Below are positions 1-6,718 of a stretch of DNA of 7,120 nucleotides, piece by piece. Origin of the DNA: a bacterium (GTDB taxonomy: Bacteria; Desulfobacterota; Deferrisomatia; Deferrisomatales; BM512); NCBI GenBank assembly GCA_009724975.1, contig SRXB01000107.1, positions 1 through 7,120 of the forward strand, in the 5' to 3' direction. Each line of letters opens with the position of its first letter. Position 1 is the stretch's first letter. The notes under the pieces are model-generated. The model saw only the letters and a list, made by a program, of their open reading frames with translations. It was not told the origin of the DNA and did no database searches. The translations under genes and the position numbers were made by a program.

Positions 1-3000
1 CCCGCGACCCTCCCCTTGAGATAGAGGTGTAGCGCGGCGAGATACAGGTGGGCCTGCAGGGTGTAATACTCCGCATCCATCACGCGGGCGAGCTTTTCCG
101 GCGAATAATCCTCCGGCGAGGAGCCCAGGTGGTTGGATTTCCAGTCAATGATAAAAAATTTCTCCCCCTTACGGAAAACCAGGTCGATGAAGCCCCGCAT
201 GAAGCCGCCGCCGAAGGAAAATTGCAGTTTTTCCAGCCTTTCGGGAAAGCGCCCGCGCGCCCCGCCGGAAAGCTTGGCGTACTTAGCCGCGAGCCCCCAC
301 GGAGTAACCGGCCCGAGCTTGACGAAGAACTCCAGCTCGTTGACCCTATCCCGCGAAGGCAACCCCTTCAGCGAAAACCCCCCGCCAAGGGGCGCGTTGA
401 CCGCGTCGACCACCGCATTGGCCGCCACGGCGCCCCATTTTTGGTCAAAGCCGTACTTTGCGAGCTTCGAGGAGACCAGCCCCATGAGCTTTGAATCGGC
501 CACCCCCGAGTAATCCGCCTCCTCAAGGACGGAATGGAAAAAATCACCCGTATCGGCCCCTTTCGGGAAGGAAAAGATGCTTTCAGCGCCCGCGCCTTCC
601 CCCTCGCCTCCGAAAACCTCTCCCCAATCGCGGTCGGGAGCCTCCACCTGATGGGCTTTACCCGAGGTGAGCGCGGAAAAACTGGTCACCCCCCACCCTT
701 GTGGAACGGGCGAAACCTTCTGCCTCGCCGCTAGTCCTTCGGCTATCCCCACAGTACGGCCCAGCGCCGAAAAAGGCGCATCGGGAATGGGCGAAACCCC
801 GATTGCCCCGCCCGATTTCAAGACAAGGGCCTCAAGGTCGCCCAAAAGCTCCCCGTCGCTCCTTTGGGCCAAGTCAAAAGCCCCGCCCGGGTGCAAAACC
901 ACCGCCGGAGCGCTCTCTTCCGCCCCCAAAACCGCCCCCCACGCCAGATAGGCCTTTTTCGAGGCTCGGGTGAGCGCGACGTAAAGCAACCGCATGTCCT
1001 CGGCTCTCGCTTCCAGCTTTTTGCGCTCAAGATGGCTGTTAAAATCGGGGCCGCCAAGGTCCAGCACTACTGAGCCCCCGTCGTGGCAATCGGCCTCGCG
1101 CTCTTTGGAGAGGTCGCGGGACTGCCAGTTGAAGGGGCAAAAAACAATCGGGTACTCAAGGCCCTTGGATTTGTGGATGGTCACTATTTTTACGGCTATC
1201 TCGTCGGTTTCCAGCCTCAGTTGGCTTTCGGCGCCGCCAAGGGGGGAGGGATCGGCCACCTTCGCCGAAAAAAACTTCAAAAGCCCCTCCAGCCCCAGCT
1301 TCTCGCCCACCCTTGCGCGCTCCAGAAGCTCGACGAGGTGCAAAAGGTCGGTAACGCGCCTCTCCCCGTCGCCGTAACCCAAAAGGCGCGCCCTCACGCC
1401 GTTTTGCGCCATCAGCATGCGGGCCATCGAGGCGAAGCCGCCCCTCTCCCACTCGGCGCGATACCCCCAGAAACGCTCTACCAGCCTCTCCCAGGCGTCG
1501 GCGTCCTCGCCAAGGGCGAAAATCTGCCCCGCGCTTGCCCCCATTATTGTAGTGGAGAGCGCCGCACGAAGACGTCCGCCGCGGTAAGGCTCGGCGACGG
1601 CCTCCATCACCAGCAAAAGCTCACCAGCCTCCCGCGAGGAGTAAACGCTCTCCTCCGTCGAGACAACGCACCGCACGCCGAAACTCAAAAGCTCGTCCCT
1701 CATGAGCCGCGCCTGATGGTTCTTCCTTACCAGAACCGCAATCGCGTCCGGCGAGACGCCGCGCTCACCGATAAGCCTTACTATCTCGCCCGTTACGGCC
1801 CTCGCCGCCGTTTTCGCGGCCCGCTCCTTTGAGAGCGGCTTTGCCCCCTCGCCCCTTGGCATGAACCACAACTCAAGATCAGCCCCCTCGCCCAAGGACT
1901 CCTTGTCGTTCCCCTCGGGGCTTTTGGCGGGCTCAAAATCTATCCCCCTCACCAAAAAGGGCTCACTTGCATTGGTGAAAAGCGCGTTCATCGCCTCTAT
2001 CAGCTTCGGGGTCGAGCGCCTGTTCTCGTCGAGGGTATAGCGGCGAGCGGCGTCGCCGGTGGCTTCTAGATAGGCGTACACATCCGCGCCGCGAAAGGAG
2101 TATATGGCCTGCTTGGGGTCGCCGATCAAAAAGAGGGGGCCGCCGCCGAAGATTCGCCGCACAATCTCGTACTGGACCGAATCGGTGTCCTGGAACTCGT
2201 CCACCAGCGCTGCGCGAAGGGAACCTGAGAGGGTTTTTGCCAAAACCGCGCCACCTTCCGAGCGAAGGGAATCGCGAAGGTCGGTAAGGAGGTCGTCAAA
2301 GCCTCTTACGTTGCGGCTCTCCTTTATCCTGCCAACCTCCCTGCCCGCCTCAGAGATGGCGCGGGCCTTGAGGGCGGCCACCTTGCGCCCGAGGACCCCC
2401 GCCAGCTCCGATTCGGCCTCCAAAAGGAGGTGGGCGGCGTCAAAAAGCTCTATATGGTCAACGCTTTTGCCCTTGTTGAACGCGGCTGAAATCTCGGCCC
2501 AGGTGAATTTCTTCAGGCAATCGGGCGCGCCCCCTTCGGGACCGCCAGCCAGATAGCCGTCAACCTCGACAGGCCACTTTTCCAGCGCTTTTTTGCCGTA
2601 TTTACCGCCGTTGAGCGCGCCGGAGGCGAAAATCTCCAAAACCCGCCCTCGCTGGGACTCCCACGCCTCCCTGAAAGACCCGAAAGCCTTGGCGAGCGCC
2701 GCGCCGAAAGCCTCCTCGTCGGTTGACCCCTCCGGCAAGAAGACCTTAAGCCCCTCGCGCCGCCCCCACCTGGAGACGAGTGCCTTGAGTTTGGCCGGCG
2801 GAATCTCAAGGCCCGCAAAAAGGGAAAACCTCGCGCTATCCGAATTGAGGACCGCCTTTCGCCAGATGTCGGCGGTTATCTCCTCCATCAGTGGGCCGAA
2901 ATCCTCTTTCAGTTCGGCGTCGAAGGGCGAGCCGCTCTCAAAGGCGTTCTCTTCGAGGGTCTTTTTGCAAAAGCCGTGGATGGTGTGGATTTGCGCCTCG

Positions 3001-3335
3001 TCAAAGGAGTTGATGGCAAGGCGCAGCCGCCTTGAGGCGAGCGAGGGGTTCTGTGAGCGGGCAAGAAGCCCCGCGATGACCGCATCTCCTTCGGCGAAGC
3101 CCTGCTGGAAAGCAAAAAGAGCCAAGCGGAGGCGGGCGCGGATCCTACCTTTTAGCTCCTCGGTCGCCGCCTCGGTGAAGGTGACGACCAGAATCTGGTC
3201 GACCTTTAGCCCCTCCTCGATTACCAGCCGAAGGTAAAGGCTGGCGATGGCGTAGGTTTTGCCGGTGCCTGCGCTGGCCTCGATGACGGTTACCGAATCG
3301 AGCGGGCAGGTGAGCGCGCAAAAGCGTTCAGCCAT
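1..3335 (-). CDS. recB: RecBCD enzyme subunit RecB (helicase-nuclease), 3' end cut by window edge
   Basis: RecB is the 3'-5' SF1A helicase and sole nuclease of exonuclease V, which resects double-strand breaks in the cytoplasm and loads RecA. I translated the minus frame by hand: it stays open for 1111 codons from the ATG at 3335-3333 to the window edge. Helicase motifs in order: Walker A ASAGTGKT (20-27), Ia VVTFTEAATEEL (50-61), IHTIHGFC (116-123), Walker B VDEFQDTD (378-385), III IGDPKQAIYSFRGAD (404-418), IV LDENRRS (435-441), V VTIHKSKGLEY (718-728), VI LLYVALTRAS (783-792). The C-terminal nuclease domain has FFHS (His934), GFIDLVF (Asp1051), IDWKSN (Asp1064, Lys1066) and LQAHLY (Gln1094). 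The D-13-D-2-K spacing equals that of E. coli D1067/D1080/K1082, so the nuclease should be active. E. coli RecB is 1180 aa, so roughly 60 residues are probably missing. The start codon overlaps the end of recC, and Walker A sits at the usual distance from it. AddA is the alternative, but the RecC partner argues for RecB. Confidence 0.97.
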   Translation of the reverse strand, partial: MAERFCALTCPLDSVTVIEASAGTGKTYAIASLYLRLVIEEGLKVDQILVVTFTEAATEELKGRIRARLRLALFAFQQGFAEGDAVIAGLLARSQNPSLASRRLRLAINSFDEAQIHTIHGFCKKTLEENAFESGSPFDAELKEDFGPLMEEITADIWRKAVLNSDSARFSLFAGLEIPPAKLKALVSRWGRREGLKVFLPEGSTDEEAFGAALAKAFGSFREAWESQRGRVLEIFASGALNGGKYGKKALEKWPVEVDGYLAGGPEGGAPDCLKKFTWAEISAAFNKGKSVDHIELFDAAHLLLEAESELAGVLGRKVAALKARAISEAGREVGRIKESRNVRGFDDLLTDLRDSLRSEGGAVLAKTLSGSLRAALVDEFQDTDSVQYEIVRRIFGGGPLFLIGDPKQAIYSFRGADVYAYLEATGDAARRYTLDENRRSTPKLIEAMNALFTNASEPFLVRGIDFEPAKSPEGNDKESLGEGADLELWFMPRGEGAKPLSKERAAKTAARAVTGEIVRLIGERGVSPDAIAVLVRKNHQARLMRDELLSFGVRCVVSTEESVYSSREAGELLLVMEAVAEPYRGGRLRAALSTTIMGASAGQIFALGEDADAWERLVERFWGYRAEWERGGFASMARMLMAQNGVRARLLGYGDGERRVTDLLHLVELLERARVGEKLGLEGLLKFFSAKVADPSPLGGAESQLRLETDEIAVKIVTIHKSKGLEYPIVFCPFNWQSRDLSKEREADCHDGGSVVLDLGGPDFNSHLERKKLEARAEDMRLLYVALTRASKKAYLAWGAVLGAEESAPAVVLHPGGAFDLAQRSDGELLGDLEALVLKSGGAIGVSPIPDAPFSALGRTVGIAEGLAARQKVSPVPQGWGVTSFSALTSGKAHQVEAPDRDWGEVFGGEGEGAGAESIFSFPKGADTGDFFHSVLEEADYSGVADSKLMGLVSSKLAKYGFDQKWGAVAANAVVDAVNAPLGGGFSLKGLPSRDRVNELEFFVKLGPVTPWGLAAKYAKLSGGARGRFPERLEKLQFSFGGGFMRGFIDLVFRKGEKFFIIDWKSNHLGSSPEDYSPEKLARVMDAEYYTLQAHLYLAALHLYLKGRVA

Positions 3336-6300
3336 TGTCTTTTTTCCCCTGCGCCGCAAGGAGCGGGGCGAAAAAATCAAGGGCCACGCGCCTGAAAGCC
3401 TCCGGCGGCCCAGTCTCGCCGAAACATCTCGACACGTATGGGTTTTGGACCTCCCCCACGCTATATTCGCCGCCCGCCCATTTATTGATGGCGGCGTTTT
3501 GCGCTTCTTCCTCACCCTTGCCTTTTAAGATACTCTCTGCGTAGGCTTTAGAGGCGGCGGGGAAAAAGGGCAGTGGCTCTTTGCCGCCGCTAAGGTAAAG
3601 CTCCGCCAGAGTGCCCAAAAGAGAGAGCGCGTCCGGCACGTAGGGGAGCCTTCGGGCCCTCGCCACGCACTTTTTGTCCTCTTTTTCCCTGGTGATTATA
3701 AGGGTGGAGCCCTTCTCATCGCCCAGGGGCGAGGCGCACCACAAAAGATGCTCGACCCAGAAGACGCAAAGGTGCTTTTCGGAAAGGGAACCGGCCCGAA
3801 AGCGCAAAAGCCCGCTCTCTCCGGCGGTTTTCAGCGTACCCTTTACCGAAATCCGGCCAAGTTCAAGCGATATTTCTGCGTTGCCGAAAGCGAGCGGATC
3901 GCAATTGCCGTGGATGGCGTCGAAAAGCCCGCTGGCCTCGGCCTCTATGGCCGCCCACTGCGCCTTGCCCGCAACCGCCGGAGGAAGATGGCCTCCAAGG
4001 CGGTAAAAATCGTATTCGCCGTCGCCCTGCGACCCCGAAAGCCTCTTTGAAACCATGCGATCAAGGATTTTGTAGCGGTCAAGGCCCTCGACCACGAAAA
4101 GCTCCTGCTCCGGCGCGACCTCCTCGGGCGGCTCATAGCGGATCGCCAAGACTTTTCGCAAAAATGCCTCGGAAGGATTCCTGAAAAAGGCGGCGAAATC
4201 GGCGGGGGTGGTTGAAAGCCATTTTTCGGGGGGTTCCGGCAACGGTTCGTCGCAAAGCCCGCCAGCCTCCCTCGGCGGGGAGTAAAAAGACTTCGCCCCC
4301 TCAAGGTTTTCGACGGAAAAGCTGAAAAAATCCCTGCCTTTCTCAAAATAATGGCGGCTGAATGCCGAGAGGCGGTGCCTTGAGAAGATTTTTTGGCGTG
4401 CGGGCCCGCCGTCTTCGGCGCAAAAACCCTCGTCGAGGGCGTCCAGAAGCTCGTTCACCACCACCGAGGGCTGTTTTTCGCTGTTGTCGGAGGCGGATTG
4501 GCCAGTGTAGCTGATGTAAAGCGCATCGCGGGCGCTCAAAATCATCTCAAGGAAGAGGTAGCGGTCCTCGTCGCGAGGCGAAGGGTCACCCGGAAGGCGC
4601 TTTTTGGCCATTTCATCGAAGGCAAGCCCCCGCGCCCGACGCGGGAAGGCCCCGTCGTTCATTCCGAGAAGCATTATTACGCGAAAGGGGAGGCTCCTGA
4701 AGGGGCGCATGGCGCTGACGGTGACGCGCCCGCGAAGGTAGCCGCCCCCGAGGTCTCGCTCGGAGAGCTTTTCGGTCAGCCCCTTCAGCGCGGCCTTGAG
4801 GGAGATTTTCCCGCCGTAGCCCGAGAGGGCTTCCATGCGCGCCAAATCGTCAAGCTCGTCAAGGATTATAAGGGTTTCCTCGCGCCCCTCCTCGCCGCCG
4901 TCCTGAAGTTTCAGGAAAATATCCCGAAGAGCCGAGCTCCATTGGGAAAGGGTCATCTCGCGGGAGGAAAGACTTCTGGAGGCAAAGGCGAATTCGCAAA
5001 AATCCCAGAATTTGCCTAGGGTTTCGGACTGGCTCCCCCAGACCGAGGGGCAGGGCAGCATTCCCATGAAATCGCGCCCCCCCTCGCCCATCACGTAGCC
5101 CAGCGCCAGCCTTTCCAGCCCGTCGCGCCAGCTGTTGTCGGAATATTCGAAGAGGCCGCGCTCCTTGCGGTAGCTTCCGTCAATCCCCCAGCGTATACGC
5201 GCCTCCTCGACCCACTCGCGCACCAGGGCCAGATCGCCTTCGCAAAACCCCCAGCGCCTCATCACCGGCGCGGCCTGCGCCACCTCAAGGAGGGCGGGTG
5301 CGGAAAAGCGTTTTTCGTCGAGGGAGAGTAAATCCATCAGCGGCTTGACCAGGACGCCGCCCCACCCTGCGCTCTTGTCGGCGACGCTTATGGGGATGCG
5401 CCTTTTGGGGTCCGTCTCCTGGCCGAAAACCGCCTCTATGAGGGGGGCGTAACCCTCGATGTCGGGGGTGGAGATGAGGACGTCGGAGGGAAGAAGCCCC
5501 TCCACCCTCTCGAAGAGGTCGAGGAGGTTGTCGTAAAGGACCTCCACCTCCCTCATCGGCCCGTGGCAGGAGTTTACGGTTATCGAGGCGTCTTTGTGGG
5601 GGATTTTGGCCTTGCCGCCCGCGCGCGGGTAGGGGGCGAGGTGTAGGAGGTCGCGCTGGAGGGTCGAAAGAAGGCTCTCCCCTTCCGGCTCGCAAAAACG
5701 CTCCTCCCCGTAGATGTCGCGAACGAGAAGCGATTCGAAAAACTCGCGCCCCGCCCTGCCCAGCGAGGCTAGGAGCGGGTGGCCGGACTCCGGCGCTTCG
5801 TCTAAATCCTCGCTCCCTCGGGCAAGGGCCGCCCTCGCGGCCTCTTTTTGCGATTTCTGGTCGCCCCAGTAGTCGCGGGAGGGGTTTTGGGCGAAGATTT
5901 TCACCTCCATCAAATTCGAAAGGCCCCTGAAGGCGTCTATGCGCAGGGGGGCAAGCTGCGGGAGTCCGAAGATGAGGACGCGGGAGGGAAAATCAGGAGG
6001 CTTGGCCGCCGTGGCGGTTGTGAGGCCAGCCAGCTCCTCAAGGCGTCGCGCCTTGGTGTTTTCTCCCGAGCCGGAGGCGATTTCGCGCCATAGTTCGCAC
6101 TGCCACCCTTCGCCGCCTCCCTTTTCCCACTCCTTTAGAAGCTCTGGCCGGAATATCTGGTAGAGCTCGAAGAGGCCGGAGATTTTTTCGCAAAGGGAGA
6201 GGTTGCCAAGGGAGGCGTCTCCCATTTTGCCGAGGTACCCCCTTACCGGCGAGAAGGAGGGCTCGTCGATTTTCTTCGATATCGCCCCCATCAGCCGCCA

Positions 6301-6579
6301 AGCCACCACCTTGGGGTCGTAGCGTTCGGGTGCGGGGGCCTCGGGGAAGAGGAGGCGGTGGGCCTCGTCGAGGAAATTGTCGGGGTAAAGGAAGAGGGCG
6401 CGGGCGAAAACGCCGTTGCGGGCCGCAAGACGGAGGGAGAGCCACCGCGCGACGCCACGGTTCGGCACTATTATGCGTTCGGGCGCCAGAGGGTCGGCGA
6501 GGGGGTGTGAAAGCTCCGCCGCCAGCGCCTCGGCGAGCATTTCAACCCTGTTGCTGACAATTAGCTTTATGCCCGCCAT
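3328..6579 (-). CDS. recC: RecBCD enzyme subunit RecC (Chi-scanning scaffold)
   Basis: RecC is the inactivated helicase-like subunit that holds RecB and RecD, splits the duplex and scans the 3' strand for Chi. The protein is complete at 1083 aa, against 1122 in E. coli. Recognisable family blocks, compared from memory with E. coli RecC: N-terminal IVSNR (7-11); IIVPNRGVARWL (36-47), matching ILVQSTGMAQWL; CHGPMREVEVLYDNLL (338-353), matching CHSPQREVEVLHDRLL; MRPFRSLPF followed by LLGMNDGAFPR (GMNDG at 639-643), matching MRSIPF...LLGMNDGVYPR; DRYLFLE (672-678); DNSEKQPSVVVNELLD (ending about 713). No canonical Walker A is visible, as expected for RecC. The ATG at 6579-6577 places IVSNR where E. 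coli has VYHSNR. Its ribosome binding site is poor (GGGGCGG, 6 nt upstream). The gene ends in TGA inside the start of recB, so the two are translationally coupled. E. coli places ptrA between them; here nothing intervenes. Chi-contact residues are altered (see findings). Confidence 0.96.
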   Translation of the reverse strand: MAGIKLIVSNRVEMLAEALAAELSHPLADPLAPERIIVPNRGVARWLSLRLAARNGVFARALFLYPDNFLDEAHRLLFPEAPAPERYDPKVVAWRLMGAISKKIDEPSFSPVRGYLGKMGDASLGNLSLCEKISGLFELYQIFRPELLKEWEKGGGEGWQCELWREIASGSGENTKARRLEELAGLTTATAAKPPDFPSRVLIFGLPQLAPLRIDAFRGLSNLMEVKIFAQNPSRDYWGDQKSQKEAARAALARGSEDLDEAPESGHPLLASLGRAGREFFESLLVRDIYGEERFCEPEGESLLSTLQRDLLHLAPYPRAGGKAKIPHKDASITVNSCHGPMREVEVLYDNLLDLFERVEGLLPSDVLISTPDIEGYAPLIEAVFGQETDPKRRIPISVADKSAGWGGVLVKPLMDLLSLDEKRFSAPALLEVAQAAPVMRRWGFCEGDLALVREWVEEARIRWGIDGSYRKERGLFEYSDNSWRDGLERLALGYVMGEGGRDFMGMLPCPSVWGSQSETLGKFWDFCEFAFASRSLSSREMTLSQWSSALRDIFLKLQDGGEEGREETLIILDELDDLARMEALSGYGGKISLKAALKGLTEKLSERDLGGGYLRGRVTVSAMRPFRSLPFRVIMLLGMNDGAFPRRARGLAFDEMAKKRLPGDPSPRDEDRYLFLEMILSARDALYISYTGQSASDNSEKQPSVVVNELLDALDEGFCAEDGGPARQKIFSRHRLSAFSRHYFEKGRDFFSFSVENLEGAKSFYSPPREAGGLCDEPLPEPPEKWLSTTPADFAAFFRNPSEAFLRKVLAIRYEPPEEVAPEQELFVVEGLDRYKILDRMVSKRLSGSQGDGEYDFYRLGGHLPPAVAGKAQWAAIEAEASGLFDAIHGNCDPLAFGNAEISLELGRISVKGTLKTAGESGLLRFRAGSLSEKHLCVFWVEHLLWCASPLGDEKGSTLIITREKEDKKCVARARRLPYVPDALSLLGTLAELYLSGGKEPLPFFPAASKAYAESILKGKGEEEAQNAAINKWAGGEYSVGEVQNPYVSRCFGETGPPEAFRRVALDFFAPLLAAQGKKDNG
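3346..3350 (-). promoter_or_regulatory. Ribosome binding site of recB inside the recC coding end
   Basis: AGGGG on the minus strand lies 10 nt upstream of the recB ATG (3335-3333), followed by an A-rich spacer. It sits within the last codons of recC, which encode the QGKKDNG tail. Together with the 8-nt ATGGCTGA overlap it supports the chosen recB start and suggests that ribosomes finishing recC can reinitiate on recB. Confidence 0.6.
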
Positions 6580-6599
6580 TTAAAGCCGCCCCGCTTAAA
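6579..6599 (-). promoter_or_regulatory. Possible small hairpin in the recC leader, over the weak ribosome binding site
   Basis: The leader just before recC can fold as TTTAAGC against GCTTTAAA: 7 pairs with one bulged base (position 6582 on the plus strand) and a 6-nt loop (6587-6592). The G-rich stretch GGGGCGG (complement of 6586-6592), the only Shine-Dalgarno-like sequence, lies mostly in the loop. The outer pair uses the A of the recC ATG. The helix is short and A-T rich outside its core, so it may only mildly limit translation or may be fortuitous. Confidence 0.3.
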
Positions 6600-6617
6600 G
6601 GATGGAGTTACCGTGCG

Positions 6618-6646
6618 ATTTTAGGTTCTGGCGGCGCTTGCGTCAA
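6618..6646 (-). promoter_or_regulatory. Sigma-70 type promoter for the recC-recB operon
   Basis: On the minus strand, TTGACG (complement of 6641-6646) and TAAAAT (complement of 6618-6623) are separated by exactly 17 nt. Each hexamer matches the housekeeping consensus (TTGACA, TATAAT) at 5 of 6 positions. The promoter lies just downstream of the acn terminator and 38 nt before the recC ATG. A start near 6611-6614 would give a leader of roughly 32-35 nt. No LexA-like operator (CTGT-N8-ACAG type) is visible around it, which suggests constitutive rather than SOS-driven expression. This is inferred from sequence only. Confidence 0.75.
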
Positions 6647-6663
6647 GGAAAGGGGTTGGGGCG

Positions 6664-6698
6664 AAAAAAAGCGCCCCGCTTTTGCCGCGGGGCGCTTT
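6664..6698 (-). terminator. Rho-independent terminator of the aconitase gene
   Basis: Positions 6668-6679 pair perfectly with 6687-6698, giving a 12-bp stem (9 of 12 pairs G-C) with a 7-nt loop (6680-6686). Read on the minus strand, the stem runs straight into seven T residues (complement of the A run at 6664-6670, three of which extend the stem). The hairpin begins 20 nt after the acn stop codon. On the plus strand only three T residues follow the stem, all of them within it, so the structure should work mainly leftward. It isolates acn transcription from recC. Confidence 0.92.
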
Positions 6699-6718
6699 GG
6701 GTCTGCCTTGTGGCCGCC

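Noticed and set aside
1083..1832. Plus-strand open frame of 249 codons
   Set aside because: It lies wholly antisense to conserved RecB helicase motifs (IV-V region). Its translation is rich in Arg, Pro and Leu with no family motif, as expected for the shadow of a high-GC gene.
2201..2208. E. coli-type Chi octamer GCTGGTGG on the minus strand
   Set aside because: It is a single copy created by the codons for Ala-Leu-Val-Asp at the RecB Walker B motif. One copy in 7 kb is not a notable excess, and RecC's Chi-contact residues differ from those of E. coli.
3694..4875. 12-nt direct repeat GATTATAAGGGT at 3694-3705 and 4864-4875
   Set aside because: Both copies encode Thr-Leu-Ile-Ile in RecC with the same codons, and the flanks do not match. 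This is explained by coding and not by a repeat element.
4393..5019. Plus-strand open frame of 208 codons
   Set aside because: It is antisense to the conserved RecC GMNDG and DRYLFLE region. There is no recognisable domain, and the opposite strand carries clear protein conservation.
1..6579. AddAB instead of RecBC
   Set aside because: The second subunit matches RecC blocks (CHGPMREVEV, LLGMNDGAFPR, PSVVVNELLD) and shows neither a Walker A nor the C-terminal cysteine cluster expected of AddB.
6580..6718. LexA-type SOS operator or small RNA gene in the acn-recC gap
   Set aside because: No CTGT-N8-ACAG-like palindrome was found. The gap is fully used by the terminator, promoter and leader, leaving no room for a separate gene.
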